Positions 12,302 through 24,000 of a stretch of 64,000 nucleotides of DNA are shown in pieces. The position numbers were made by a program, and so were the translations under genes. The stretch comes from Juglans regia (Eukaryota; Streptophyta; Magnoliopsida; Fagales; Juglandaceae), in assembly GCF_001411555.2 (NCBI RefSeq), contig NC_049909.1, positions 17,966,623 through 18,030,622 on the forward strand. The letters run 5' to 3'. The notes beneath the pieces are model-generated. The model searched no databases. It had not been told where the DNA came from and saw only the letters and a list, made by a program, of their open reading frames with translations. Position 1 is the first letter of the stretch; every line of letters begins with the position of its first letter.

Positions 12302-13994
12302 CCTAAAATTTGCAAATATCTGCACAGATGCAAGGGACTTGTAAGTACCCAAAGACTGGAATTTTTTCTATCTTTAAATTTTTTTTTAACGCTAATAACA
12401 TTCCACCTTCCTCAACTCAGTAAATCATATATAAAACAGAGGCATTATGCATATTTTCTCCTTATTACTTAAGAAATCAGAATTTTCCCTTACTCCCCAA
12501 ATCACATATTTCCATCTGTCCTCATTTGCAGTTAAAGGAAATGAAGAACACTAAAAAAATTATAACAGCCCAGCCACTCTAACCACACTATTCATGACAT
12601 TCCAAGTTCACATCTCATTCCCTGTTATCACCCAAAAAATTAAACTTGGCATCATGAAAATGAAACAAAAGATCAATGGATGCGCTGACTCAACTATTTA
12701 AGTTCCATTCATCCCAAATATTATGCAACTACCAGTTAGTTCTTTTCAATTAATCAGTGTCCTACCAAATTTAAAAGAAAGGAGAAAAAGAAAAAAGAAA
12801 AGAAAGGTCAAGCAACAACTTCAAAAGTATGTACTGATGTGTTTAACTGAGCAAAACCCATCTGCAATGTGAAAAACACAAAGCAAGAAGTTAATTTTTA
12901 TTAGAAGTTATAAACACCAGAAGTGCGCAGCAATCAGATCGATGCAAGTCATGCCACAAGACTCAATTTTGAAGATCAGATCCAGTTTATGCGTGCAAAT
13001 TCTCCTCAATTAACACAAAGGAAAGAGAGTCGGGTGGGAAAAAAAAGTTGAAAAAAAAGACCCAAAATAATCGGCGCAAACAGCGGAAGGATTAAGATCC
13101 AAATGTCAATAATCAATACCAACCACTAAATTGACTACGGTAAGCTGTAAACTACGAGATCTGATAGCGACTACAGACAACTATTATTTTGCATGTCACC
13201 TTGGCTTTACATTTTCACACATGATATTGGGTCCCAAACCTAACAAACGCAGCCGACCTTATGACTTATGAGGGGGCCCCACTCTCTCTCCCACTACTTC
13301 AAAAGGCAGAAAAAGAAGTGTTGATCTTACACCAACCATAGAAAAGAAAAAAGCAAATAAAAGAGAGTGCATCATGCAGTTTAATCATTTCTTCAAACAT
13401 AAGAAAAGTTCCCATGATTTCATCGTCACTGCATGCCAATCAGCTGCTTCTGAAACATCAATGGTTATATGACATCAAGAAACGCAATTAATAGGAAAAA
13501 AGAAAAAAGAGCAAAAGCACACAGTTCCAATGCATTGCCAATCAAAGTATAGGATGAAATGCATCCATATGGTGCCGAAACAGAGCAGACAATGCAGACA
13601 TAAATGAAACAACAATTCTCTTGAAAACCCATCTTGTAATTAGGAAATCAACACAGAACATGGAAGAACAAAGCAACTGATCTAGACTTATACCCATATC
13701 AAAAGAGAAAAACGGGTCTACAATCAAAATGAAGATCAATTATGCAAATGGAAGAACACTCATCATGAGAACATGCATCCATGTCATGAAGAAGAGCATA
13801 AAAGTCGGAAATTGATAAAAGATAAAGATGGATAGAAGGAAACTGGATTATTAATACAATGATAGTATCTGACTAGATCTGACAGAGAACAAAGAAAAGC
13901 AAGAAACAAAGAGCAAACAGTGAGTAGCCACACAACAAGTCCAGGGAGAAGATGAGAGAGAGAGAGAGACGATGATGAACATTGAGTACGTACC
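12302..13994 (-). other. Leader intron of the PMT21-type gene
   Basis: An acceptor (AATTTTAG|GGAATC) at 12303 lies just 6 bases before the ATG. A strong donor AG|GTACGT at 13994/13993 lies in a CT-rich leader. Together they define a 5' UTR intron of about 1.7 kb (roughly 13993-12303). No other gene is visible in it. Confidence 0.6.
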
Positions 13995-14164
13995 TCTCTC
14001 TCTTTCTCTGTACAGCCTCTATTTTTCTCACTGCTTCCAAAATCCAAAGGAGAGACAAAATGGGAATCCGTCGAAAACTCTCTCTTAAGGGAGAGAGAGA
14101 GAGAGAGAGGAAACTTGAATAAAGGAGTATGCAAAAACCGAGATCTCAAGCTGGGTCTTTTATA
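13994..14164 (-). promoter_or_regulatory. Promoter TATA box and CT-rich leader exon of the PMT21-type gene
   Basis: On the minus strand TATAAAA occurs at 14164-14158. A CTCTCT-rich leader (14110-14084 and 14018-13995), common in plant 5' UTRs, leads to the GTACGT donor. Transcription probably begins about 25-35 bases below the TATA box, near 14130. This explains the open frames that cross the segment without being genes. Confidence 0.55.
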
Positions 14165-14802
14165 ACTCTCACCCCCTTGCCTTCCGCTCTGCTGGCCCCC
14201 CCACCCCACCGGTTTTTCTGAAGACTCCATTCTGCTTCTCTGGTAAAAAAAATTATTATAATAATAACGTGATAATGATGATCATGGAAATATATGCCTC
14301 CTCCCCTCTAAAGTTTTGTCCTTTTTCCTTTATGTGTCGGTGAATCTACATCGGTCTACTGTCATTCACGGAAAATAGCCAACCCGAATGGTTTCTAGTT
14401 TCTACCACACTTCCACGCACTGAATTACACGCAGAAAAGATCAAGACCATGGGATTCTTCAGTTTTTTACTTCTCTGTATTAATAATAGAATAATACAGT
14501 AAGGGAAAAAAAAAAGATCAATTCTTTTTTCTTTTTGTCTAACTTATTTTTCTTTTTTATATAATAAATTTTAAATAATTATATTATATAAGAAAATTAA
14601 GGCAGATATTTATGGCGTTGAAGGCTTTGCACTGCTTGTATCCTTATCATTTATTTATATACAGTTTGATATGCCGGTGATCCTTGGCCATTAATTTTGT
14701 TCTCTCACTCGAACTACTCGAAGAACGCCAGGATTCAAATCTCCCACTTGTTACTTCGAAAAATAAAATAAAATAAAATTATAAAAGGATATTTACTTTG
14801 TC

Positions 14803-14930
14803 AGATTTTATAAAAATAAAATTATAAAAGTGATATAATTTGATGATATGCTAAATATTTTAACTTTATAATTTGACGTACCAGTCAGATCAATTTATGA
14901 ATTTATTTTTATGAAATTTTTTTGTGATTA
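14803..14930. mobile_element. MITE copy (CAATTTGTGAATTTATTTT family)
   Basis: The right half TCAGATCAATTTATGAATTT and TTTATTTTTATGAAATTTT parallels the copies at 16929, 19369 and 51020. It is degenerate and its ends are approximate. Confidence 0.4.
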
Positions 14931-15531
14931 AAATTTATCACGTAGACGATAAATTATTTCAAAAAAATATTAAATATAATCGTAAAGTACATAAACGTCA
15001 CACAATTTTATTAAAAAAATAGATAAATATGAAATTCATACAAAAAAATTTATTTTTTAATAATAAATCTTATTTTTTTCAAATAAAATATACGACACTT
15101 GCATGTGTTCATTGCATGATCTTCATGATGACCAATAATAACTAAAGATAGTCGGAAACCCCAAATGCAAGATTTATAAGAACTGTAATGCTTAAACTGC
15201 TGAAGGAACATGGATTCCTGTCTAGGCCATGGCTTTCGGGGTTCATCAACAGGGCAATGTCCCTTTCCTGTCCTTGGATCGAAGGGACACTCTAACAAGA
15301 TACTTTGTTTATCCCATGTTTAACATCCTAAATTTTGTGTGCAACTGTAATCTTCTTTTTTATTTTTTCCTCACATAAATTAAATAATTTAATTATAATA
15401 TATATATATATATATCTCTAATTCCCAGCTCAGGTGGAAGGTGTCAAATTCTCATGAAAATTAGTCCAATCATTTCTATAATTAAGGCTAGAGTTTCAAC
15501 ATTAAAGTCAGTGGTGTATTTCTCACTGATT

Positions 15532-15533
<2 letters not shown>

Positions 15534-15577
<44 letters not shown>
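15534..15577. repeat. (TA)n microsatellite
   Basis: About 22 uninterrupted TA units. They create false isoleucine-tyrosine frames on both strands. Confidence 0.9.
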
Positions 15578-15579
<2 letters not shown>

Positions 15580-16928
15580 TATTGGGGGGTTTCTGACTTT
15601 TTTGTACCACTGATTTTATGTTTTTGTTTTTGTTTTTCTTGGTGATGAAGAATGCTCGTAGAAACGGGTAGACCCACCTATCTTCATTCCAATAAAAAAG
15701 TTTGGCAAAAACCATTAATTGCCCACAAATTATGGCTTTTTATATTATGCCATTGCTTAAATCTCAAGTTTAGCCACCTATATTTTTTGGCCAAGTGCTC
15801 TTCCATTTCATCCTAATATTTGTGGGTTGAATAAATCTATTATACTACCTCATTTTGCTTTTTTATTTTGACCGCTCATGCATCTAATTTTTTTTTTTAC
15901 TTACTGATTAAGAAAGTGATTATTAATGTATTGATGTATTTTTTATTTTTTAAAAATATTTTAAATATGTTAAAAAATATAATATAAAATAAAATAAAAT
16001 TTGTACTAGTAGGCACATCCAACGGTCAAAGTTGGGCGGCACACTAACACTACCCTTGTGGGTTTGTAGATCCCTTTTTACCGATCTTCTCTCTTTGAAT
16101 TAAATACATTCTTTAGAGTCTCGAATGTGGATATTTCCCAAAAAAAAAAAATAACAAAGAAACGAATACGAAAAAAAAAGGAATATATATAAATTATTAT
16201 TATTATTATTATAAAGTACGTATAATATAAAGTAAGGTTAACTTATGAGTTTATTTTAAAAAATTCTCTTGTGAGTAAAATATTTCTCACAGTGAATTAG
16301 TATGATCGTTCCCCTTTTTTCTATTTTATTTTCGATGAGAAATCATTTGAATAAGAGCTGATTCCCACTGATCTATTAATGAAGATGGAATTTAAATATT
16401 ATAAAATTTATGAGATAAATTGAAAAATTATACTTTTATAGCTATAAAATATAATTTCTCCAACTGAATTTAAAAATCAATTAAAAGTAATAAATATTTT
16501 TCTTTAATTAGTATATCACAGCTGGAGAAAATTAATTAAAAAAAAAGGTGTTGGGCATGGGATGGGAGACTTTGACAATTGGCACAAGAAAGTTTAAAGT
16601 ACCGAGAGTCGGATCTCATTGTTGGCTGGGAACATTAGACTTGGACCAAAACAGTATATATATATTTTTTAAATGTCCTTTTTTATATAAAAAAAAATAT
16701 AATTTTATTGAATAGTAATGATTTGGATTTAAAATTAAATTAAATTATAAAGATGTGAGGATGTAATGGGTCAATAAAAAAAATTGAATAAACTATGAGA
16801 TCATGACCTCCACATTAAGTTGACATTGAACACTATTTTGTACTAACTTACATGTTAACTATACACATCTCAGTTTTCACACTGCAAAACCTGTTCAATC
16901 AGAAGATTCAGTCAATCAATTATATATG

Positions 16929-17105
16929 AAAGTTGTATAAAAATTTTATAAAAATAAATTTATAAATTGATATGTTTTTATATAATATGTATGTTAGATT
17001 TATTTTATAATAAAAATAATTTTACAATCTGACGTATTACATCAAATCATATCAATTTGTGAATTTACTTTCATAAAATACATTTTTAGCTAAAATATTT
17101 CTCAT
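16929..17105. mobile_element. MITE copy (CAATTTGTGAATTTATTTT family)
   Basis: The left part is GTATAAAAATTTTATAAAAA. The central block CAATCTGACGTATTACATCA and the right block ATCAATTTGTGAATTTACTT are shared with the copies at 19369 and 51020. Confidence 0.5.
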
Positions 17106-17867
17106 TATAATATACGTATAACTTAAATTATATACTATGTTCCTACATGTTTTCATCATATTATGATGAAGCGATAGAATATGGCCCAGCAACCATTAGG
17201 TTAATTATTATCTTTTAAAATTATAAATATTAGAGTTACTCGATAATATCATATCAATAAATTAGGATAAAAATGAAGAGAAAGTGTAATAGATAACGAA
17301 CATGATATACATGAATATATGTGTATGCATCTCATCACTGCATGAGGGAATATTTTTAAATGAAAAAAAATCTATTCATCATTATTATTATTTTTTATCA
17401 CAATCCATCTCAATATCTCATAATGTGACATTAAATAATAAATTTATAAATAAAATATAATAAATAATCTCTATTCATCTAATATCAAATCATGAGATGA
17501 TAAGAAGATGATAAAAATTAAAATGATAAATAACATTACTCTTTTTAAATGGTAGACAGGATAGATGGAGTTCTTGCCAGCAAATAAATTTTTCGTTTTA
17601 TTTTTTGGATGAGCCTTACAATTATTAACAAAGGAAATTAAAAATCTGCTTATAAATTGATCATCACCGACATTATATATCTCAGACAACTTTATTCTTT
17701 AATTACTTTGGAACTGTCATGGAAGACATCATGCGCATGCAGCACTTTGCTTCTCCTTCAACCTAAGGAATATGAAGAGAATAATAAAATTAGTCCATGA
17801 ATGAGAATGTTAGCTACTGTTCCCTGGTTCAGCATCTTGACTCTGAGTTGTTCAAGCTCTCTCTCTC

Positions 17868-17938
17868 TATATATATATATTATAAACATCAATATACTAT
17901 ATATATATATATATATATATATTATTATATATATATAC
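17868..17938. repeat. Interrupted (AT)n microsatellite
   Basis: Two AT tracts separated by a short break, preceded by a CT run. Confidence 0.8.
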
Positions 17939-19368
17939 AGTCAGATCGGATGAAAAAAGATTAAAAAAACCACTTGGTTGAAATATATCAATTAAGGGAA
18001 TAAGGTACTTTAGTTTAATTTTATAATGGTTTTATTGAGGATAATTGCTTGGTAAATGGATAAAATACACGAGTGGACAAACATCTAGCTATAGGTCAAA
18101 TGAGTAACGTTATATATCAGTCACTATTCATTTCCACATCCTACACTTATAATTTTTTTTTTTAACAAGTGAAATGATCAAAATATCCTATATTTTATGC
18201 TCGATGAAAATTATCGATGATTATATATATATAACTTGAAATGGAGAGTAACCAGCTAATCCTCGAATCCATCTAGTTTTTTGATTTTTTTTTAACTGTA
18301 CAAATTGTATATCTATCCTCATTTTGGTTGAACTTTAACAACTCCAACCGCGCGCATCTAATATTATGTTGAGGAAGAAAGATCACCATGAGTTCTTTTA
18401 GACCTTTCTCAATCCAATTGTCATCTCAATGGCATACAACACACATGCAGAATGATGATGGAGACCCAAAATACATAGATTGGATAGAACAGATCATGGA
18501 ATGGCTTGCTATCTAGGTAGCTGCATTTATACAAAACAGTGACAAATTAACAAAAGTTTTACACATGTTTACAAATATTGGTGCAGTTTATAATAATAAG
18601 CCGGAAAGGGTTTCGAGTATATGGACAAAAGACAGATGACAGATGGCATAGTCGAAAAGGAGAGAACGAAAGATCAAAAGAGACCACAGGATCAGCTGGG
18701 CTGATCGCTGCTGTAGGCAAAGGATATATAAACGCGTCGAAAGGGATTATCTTTGGCAAGTAACATGACGTCGGGGGCCAAGAAAAAAGGCTCCACATGG
18801 CTTTCATGCCCCTCCATGTGATGCTTGTTTACTATGATTGTGCCGTTGCTATGGCTACTCTCTAATAATTCCCATCATTTTTAGGCAAAAACCCAACTCC
18901 GTGTTGACTGAGGCATTTTTGCATTTATTCTATTTTGTCCTGCAAAGTCATATATGTACGCATGCAATTGGGTACGTACAAAGAGGAAGGTGAGGAGAAA
19001 CTTGCATACCATTACACATACCATGAGGGGAGAATTAGGTAGTAAATATTTTTATATATTTTTATGCCTATGCTGTCGGCTGTTAGAAATTTCAATAAAA
19101 ATTAGATAAAAAAGAAGGTTCCTGATTAATTTAATAATCTTTGGTTGTGGGACCTTTTTGTTTGAACATTGTATTTATAATTTCATATTTTAAAATATTT
19201 TGTTGATGGGGGGCTCTGTGGATTGACTTTCTAAAGTTCAATATAATGTTTGAAGTTGGGTGAAGAGCCAAATTCATCCATCTTTAGAAACTGATTAGCA
19301 CGTATGAACTTTTTATTGCTTTTCGATTTGTCCTTCAAGATTGACCAAATACAATTATGAAATCTAGA

Positions 19369-19551
19369 AGAGAAATACTTTAGTTACAAAAGAATTATAT
19401 AAAAGTAAATCTATAAACTAACGTGACTTGATGCAGTACGTCAGATTATAAAATTACTTTTAGTGTAAAATAGATCTAACGGATCACGTGAAGTAACGTC
19501 AATTTGTAAATTTATTTTTATGTAATCTCTTTATATCTATAACAGTTCTCT
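19369..19551. mobile_element. MITE copy (CAATTTGTGAATTTATTTT family), best preserved
   Basis: The two ends are imperfect inverted repeats: AGAGAAATACTTTAGTTACA on the left, and reading inward from the right on the other strand AGAGAACTGTTATAGATATA. Both arms then run AAATCTATAAACTAACGT against AAATTTACAAATTGACGT. No target duplication could be fixed. Confidence 0.55.
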
Positions 19552-19965
19552 TCAAAAAAAATGACAGTTGGGTTCCTTCCTTCACTTAAACTAAAACAGG
19601 CCTCTCTTACAAAGTTATAATTTTTCCGGTCTGAATCCATAGACAGCCCCACGTACATAGATACGATATATAACCCAAACCCGAAGGGCCGAAACATAGG
19701 AACATCCCCGGGGGAATGGTTGTACGGCATGATAGACAACAGAGGAATGTGATCTTGGAGCCAAAATAGCATAAATATGGATGATGTTAAAACAGATTGA
19801 TCAAAACCAAAGAGAAATGATCACAATAGGTGAACTCTACAATAAGATGGAAGTAAGGGCAGAAATGTCATTTTGTTGGCTTTTCCACGTGTAATCACCA
19901 TGTGGCATATAGTTAATCTACAGTGCTTCGACATGTTATCGTTCCGTCAAGGATGGACAGAGTTT

Positions 19966-20433
19966 TTAAGAACACTGGCATTGGCCTAGTCAAATAACAG
20001 TGCTTAGCCAAATTTTGGCTAAGTAGCTCAAAAATAGTCTGTATTAAAGTAGTCAAAACTCCAAAGCTAACTTCACTTTTGAGCTATGATAAATCTATCC
20101 CTTTATCTAAATTTGGCCAGCCATTATTATCTCCAAAACAATATTTTATTCTAAAAATATTCTCAATGGCTACTATTGGACAATTAGGTAGAGAAAAAAA
20201 ATAGTTGGGAAACAATAATTTTTAGCAAAAATTAAATTACTAGTTAATATACAGAGTGTATTTGTAAAATATATATAAAAAAATATTATTAAAATATATA
20301 ATATTATATTATTATTTTGACTTTTGGATGGATAGTTCAATTTAGATTAACCTTTCTAATGGTTCAGCCAAAATCTTAACTTTTAGTCAAATTTTAGATT
20401 TGGCAATGGCTGGACCATTGTCAATACTCTTTT
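19966..20433. mobile_element. MITE with CATTGGCC-type ends
   Basis: The left end is AAGAACACTGGCATTGGCCT. The opposite-strand right end is AAGAGTATTGACAATGGTCC, giving imperfect 25-bp inverted ends. Internally AGCCAAATTTTGGCTAAG and AGTCAAATTTTAGATTTGGC are repeated motifs. No coding capacity is seen. Confidence 0.5.
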
Positions 20434-20780
20434 AACATATGGACTTCATTCACAATCATGCCTAGTACAAGTGGTTATGGCTAAAAAAATGTATCAGGGT
20501 ACTAAAGTCCAAACCCGAGTAATCCATAGCACAAGGAGTGTTTGAACAAGTCACTCAACATACACGAATGACTGAAAATGACAAATTCAAGATAAATTCC
20601 ATTGCCAATGCTTTTAACAGATGGACTTCATTCACAATCATGCCTAGTACAAGTGGTTATGGCTAAAAAATGTACAGGGTACTAAAGTCCAAACCCAAGT
20701 AATCCATAGCACAAGGAGTGTTTGAACAAGTCACTCAACATATACCAACGACTGAAAATGACAAATTCAAGATAAATAAT
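20434..20780. repeat. Tandem duplication, about 182-bp unit, two copies
   Basis: The block starting ATGGACTTCATTCACAATCA at about 20440 is repeated almost exactly from 20622, with only a few base changes and two single-base indels. Both copies contain CACAAGGAGTGTTTGAACAA. The junction carries CATTGCCAATGCTTTTAACA, a near copy of the right end of the neighbouring MITE, so the duplicated unit included that end. Confidence 0.85.
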
Positions 20781-21064
20781 AACATTGCTCATTAGGATCG
20801 CAATCATGGTTAGATTTTTCCAGATAAAATGTCTAGAATGGAATGTAAAGATGCATGCATACGTTTATATTTAGCAAACAAGTTTGCCAATCATTCTTTA
20901 CTGGTACATCAAGATCTGGCTTGCTCTTGTCTATCCTATAGATAATCGGCTTTGGATTTGTGCGCACCTAACTTGAATCTTCACAAATGGCTGTTGCTTT
21001 GCTTAAAACTCTGCTGCTTCACAAAATATTTTAGCCAAGGTTGATATTTAGTAGCTAAATCACT

Positions 21065-24000
21065 TTAACATAGCTTGTCACTTACTGAAACGATCCTCTC
21101 TATTTCTTCTAGAAGGCGCTCTTTTTCATCCACCAATTCCTCATTCTTCTTCTGAAGCTCTTCTATCTGCTTTGTTTGCTCCGAGTCCTTCCTGAGAGTT
21201 TATAGTACACTAGTATAAAACTAGAGAAATTCCGCCATTTGTTTGACAACCAATGTGAAAGTTGAGATTCCTGTAATGGCTAAGCATAATACAGGAGAAG
21301 AAATCTGATTGTACTTCAATTCAATCAAAAGCTATCAAGTGCCACCACGCCACCCTGACAGTGAGTCACACTTTGCTTGACATGGCATTTCTAAATATTG
21401 GAGAATAATGCAGTGTACTGTAGGTTTGGTGTTGAAGTATGTGCAAAAATTTCAAGCTTCAAACTATAGAAAGGTTATTTGTTATGCATAAAGATCAATA
21501 ACAAGGAGTTGAAGCTCATGCAGGTCATTGGAGAGAAGGAACTGCATCACATGCATTGCATCTCCATTCCCAAGAATTTTGGATAAAGCTTCATATACAG
21601 ACACGAATCTTCATTCCCTAGTTTATATTTTACTAATGACCTCTTCTTGCTTAGCAGATGATAATTTCAGTTCTTAAATATTACGATATAGAATTTTAAT
21701 CCATCTCATAAAGAAACCTATCATAGTTCTAATCCTCCCTCATTAGGAGAATACCCAACAGTGGTTCTAAATACTTAAATCTCTAGTTCTAACATATAAC
21801 ATTAAAAAGTCTGACAATTAGGAAGTATAACATTGGTCTTAACTAAAGAACTGCACATCTTATTCCTGGTTTCATCGTATAGCAACTTGACTCCACCAAG
21901 AGATATTCAACCAATCTGCTTGGTGGGAGACCAGCTTAAAGCTCACTAGCTTCACCTCCCTATGCATATGTTAAGAACAGAAAGAATCAACATCGTTCTT
22001 AAATTAGCTGTTTACTTATCAAAAAACAACAGAAAGAATCAAAGGTATCAGCCAGCTGAAATGCTCTCCCCAAGCTTTTATCTTCCATGATATACGAACA
22101 CAAAGACTCTGACCGTACTATCTGCCTCATCCATAAAAAACCAGTCCACCTATAGTAAGAAAAAGAATTGTACTGAATCTTTTGCAGCAACTGAATGGAC
22201 AGAGTGCAATCTTTTATCCCAGTCAGATCCCTTTGACTATAAATTTAGGCCCCTGTATATGTTTGTTGTGGACTAAAGCCTTATATGAGGAGCCACTGAA
22301 CTTATTTTTATTTCAATAGTTAATGGGGTTATCAAATAGGCCCCTAGTTAAGCCAAAGGGAAAATTACTCTCAAAATACGAAGCCTCAGTAGTTGCAGTC
22401 ATGATCACGTGCATTAGATGATTCTCGTGAACTAAAGAAGAGAATCTTTTCTTGCACCAAGCATGGAAAGTAAAAGGGTGGTAATCATAATAACTACATT
22501 CATAGCACGCCTTTTCCATAGGTGAAGATATAACTTGTATGGTTTCCAGAAATAAAAACCTATCATCTGGATTGCAGAACAGAATCTCTATTTTCTTTGA
22601 CTCTGCGGTCATTTACACACGTATTATAGATATATATGTTCCACAAGAATTAGATGTTCACAATCACGTACTGAGGGCAGGAGTTATTTTGGTAAAGTGG
22701 AAACCTACACAAACAGCCCTTAGATTTTCTTGGAAGGTGGACATAATTAAAAAAGAGAAATGTTACTAATATGGGTAAGCATACTTGCTAACTCTACATG
22801 GTGTCTGTTTGATTTCATTTGCTAGAATTCAAGTAAGACTATGACTTTAAAGTTTATATGTTTGTCAAAACATGCTGTCTATAGGCACATCATTGACTCT
22901 ACTGTTTTCTGATTCAAAGGATTTGAAACTCCACTGAATCTTAGGAAATCCGTAAAGAACAATTCGAAGCATTGTATTTGTAAAATACTAGGCATGTTCA
23001 CCAATTTCAACAAATAAGTTTGCGTTGAATAAAGAAGCAATATAGTCTTGAGCATTAGATTAGTAAGCATTATATCTCGAGTGTAAGAAAATAAATGTTC
23101 CATTTTCTCGTTACCTATTCATGAAGGATAAGTTGAGTTTGAGTGACCGCACTTCCTTCTCAAGGTTTTCACACCGCTTCAAGACAGATTGCACATCTGA
23201 TGGAATTGCTGGTGTCAAATTCCTTTCCTTTGCCTCCGCCATCCTGCATCATCAAGAAATCAATATGAACCAGCAATTGCCAGCTGTAGTACTAACAGAC
23301 AATTATATATTCTCAGGTTGCTGGCAAGAATGAGCTCGATATAAATTATTGGCCTACTTCCTTCGTGTGTGTCTGTATGTGCTCCTTCGTGTGTGTTTGT
23401 ATGTGCGCATTCATGTGCTTTGAAATGTATCTCATTAATTTCAACAATGCTTCTTGTATGGGAAATACAGAAGTTATAATAAAATAAATAATATAGCTAT
23501 CTAATTAAATCAATGATACTAAAGATAGAAAACAAAAAGAGAAAAAGAAAAGACCATGAAACTTAGAAAGAAAAGATAACTTTAAAAGGAAGAGGATACT
23601 CTTCCCAAAGTTGTAGAGTTTGTTTTACGTACTTTCTTGATCGCTCCACCCTTCGCTTTTTTGTAGAGTCCCCCTTGTCCACTGTACAACTTTTGTTTGT
23701 TAGATATTATATGAGTGCATAATCGTTACTCTACCACTTCTGTGAAATGGAAGTTTTCCATGTAGTGGTAGCATCAAGATAAGCATACTAATGAAAACAA
23801 GCACACACACAAAAACAAACGCGCGCACACACTAATCTCTCATGAAAACGTATGAATACCTTGATTCCATTTTGCAGTCAGTCAAATATGTCAAAAATGG
23901 TTTTTAAAGCTTCCCTCAAGCATAAACATTAGCAATTTGAATGTGAGCGTTGCATTTCAGAAAGTAAAGCAAGCTAAACATGCCATGTGATATTGTGTAA

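Larger units (their letters stand above)
14231..19365. other. Gene-poor 5-kb stretch with MITE remnants and microsatellites
   Basis: No gene is supported. Visible contents are two MITE copies of the family also seen at 19369 and 51020 (here near 14803-14930 and 16929-17105), AT microsatellites at 15534-15577 and 17868-17938, and a sequence near 15890-15970 like one arm of the hairpin element at 31277-31499. At 18600-18830 the base composition is more balanced (GATCAGCTGGGCTGATCGCTG, ACGCGTCG), but no frame or known RNA could be recognised. Confidence 0.5.

Noticed and set aside
13784..14230. 148-codon minus-strand frame
   Set aside because: It spans the TATA box, CT-rich leader and donor site of the PMT21-type gene, so it is promoter and 5' UTR rather than coding.
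15444..15715. Open frames with isoleucine-tyrosine runs on both strands
   Set aside because: They come from the (TA)n microsatellite.
18559..18807. Frames of 61-82 codons near a balanced-composition segment
   Set aside because: No start context, family motif or splice structure; no known microRNA sequence was recognised either.
19518..19772. Minus-strand frame of 84 codons (GDVPMFRPFGFG)
   Set aside because: It partly overlaps a MITE end and has no recognisable family; it could be an old fragment but cannot be supported.
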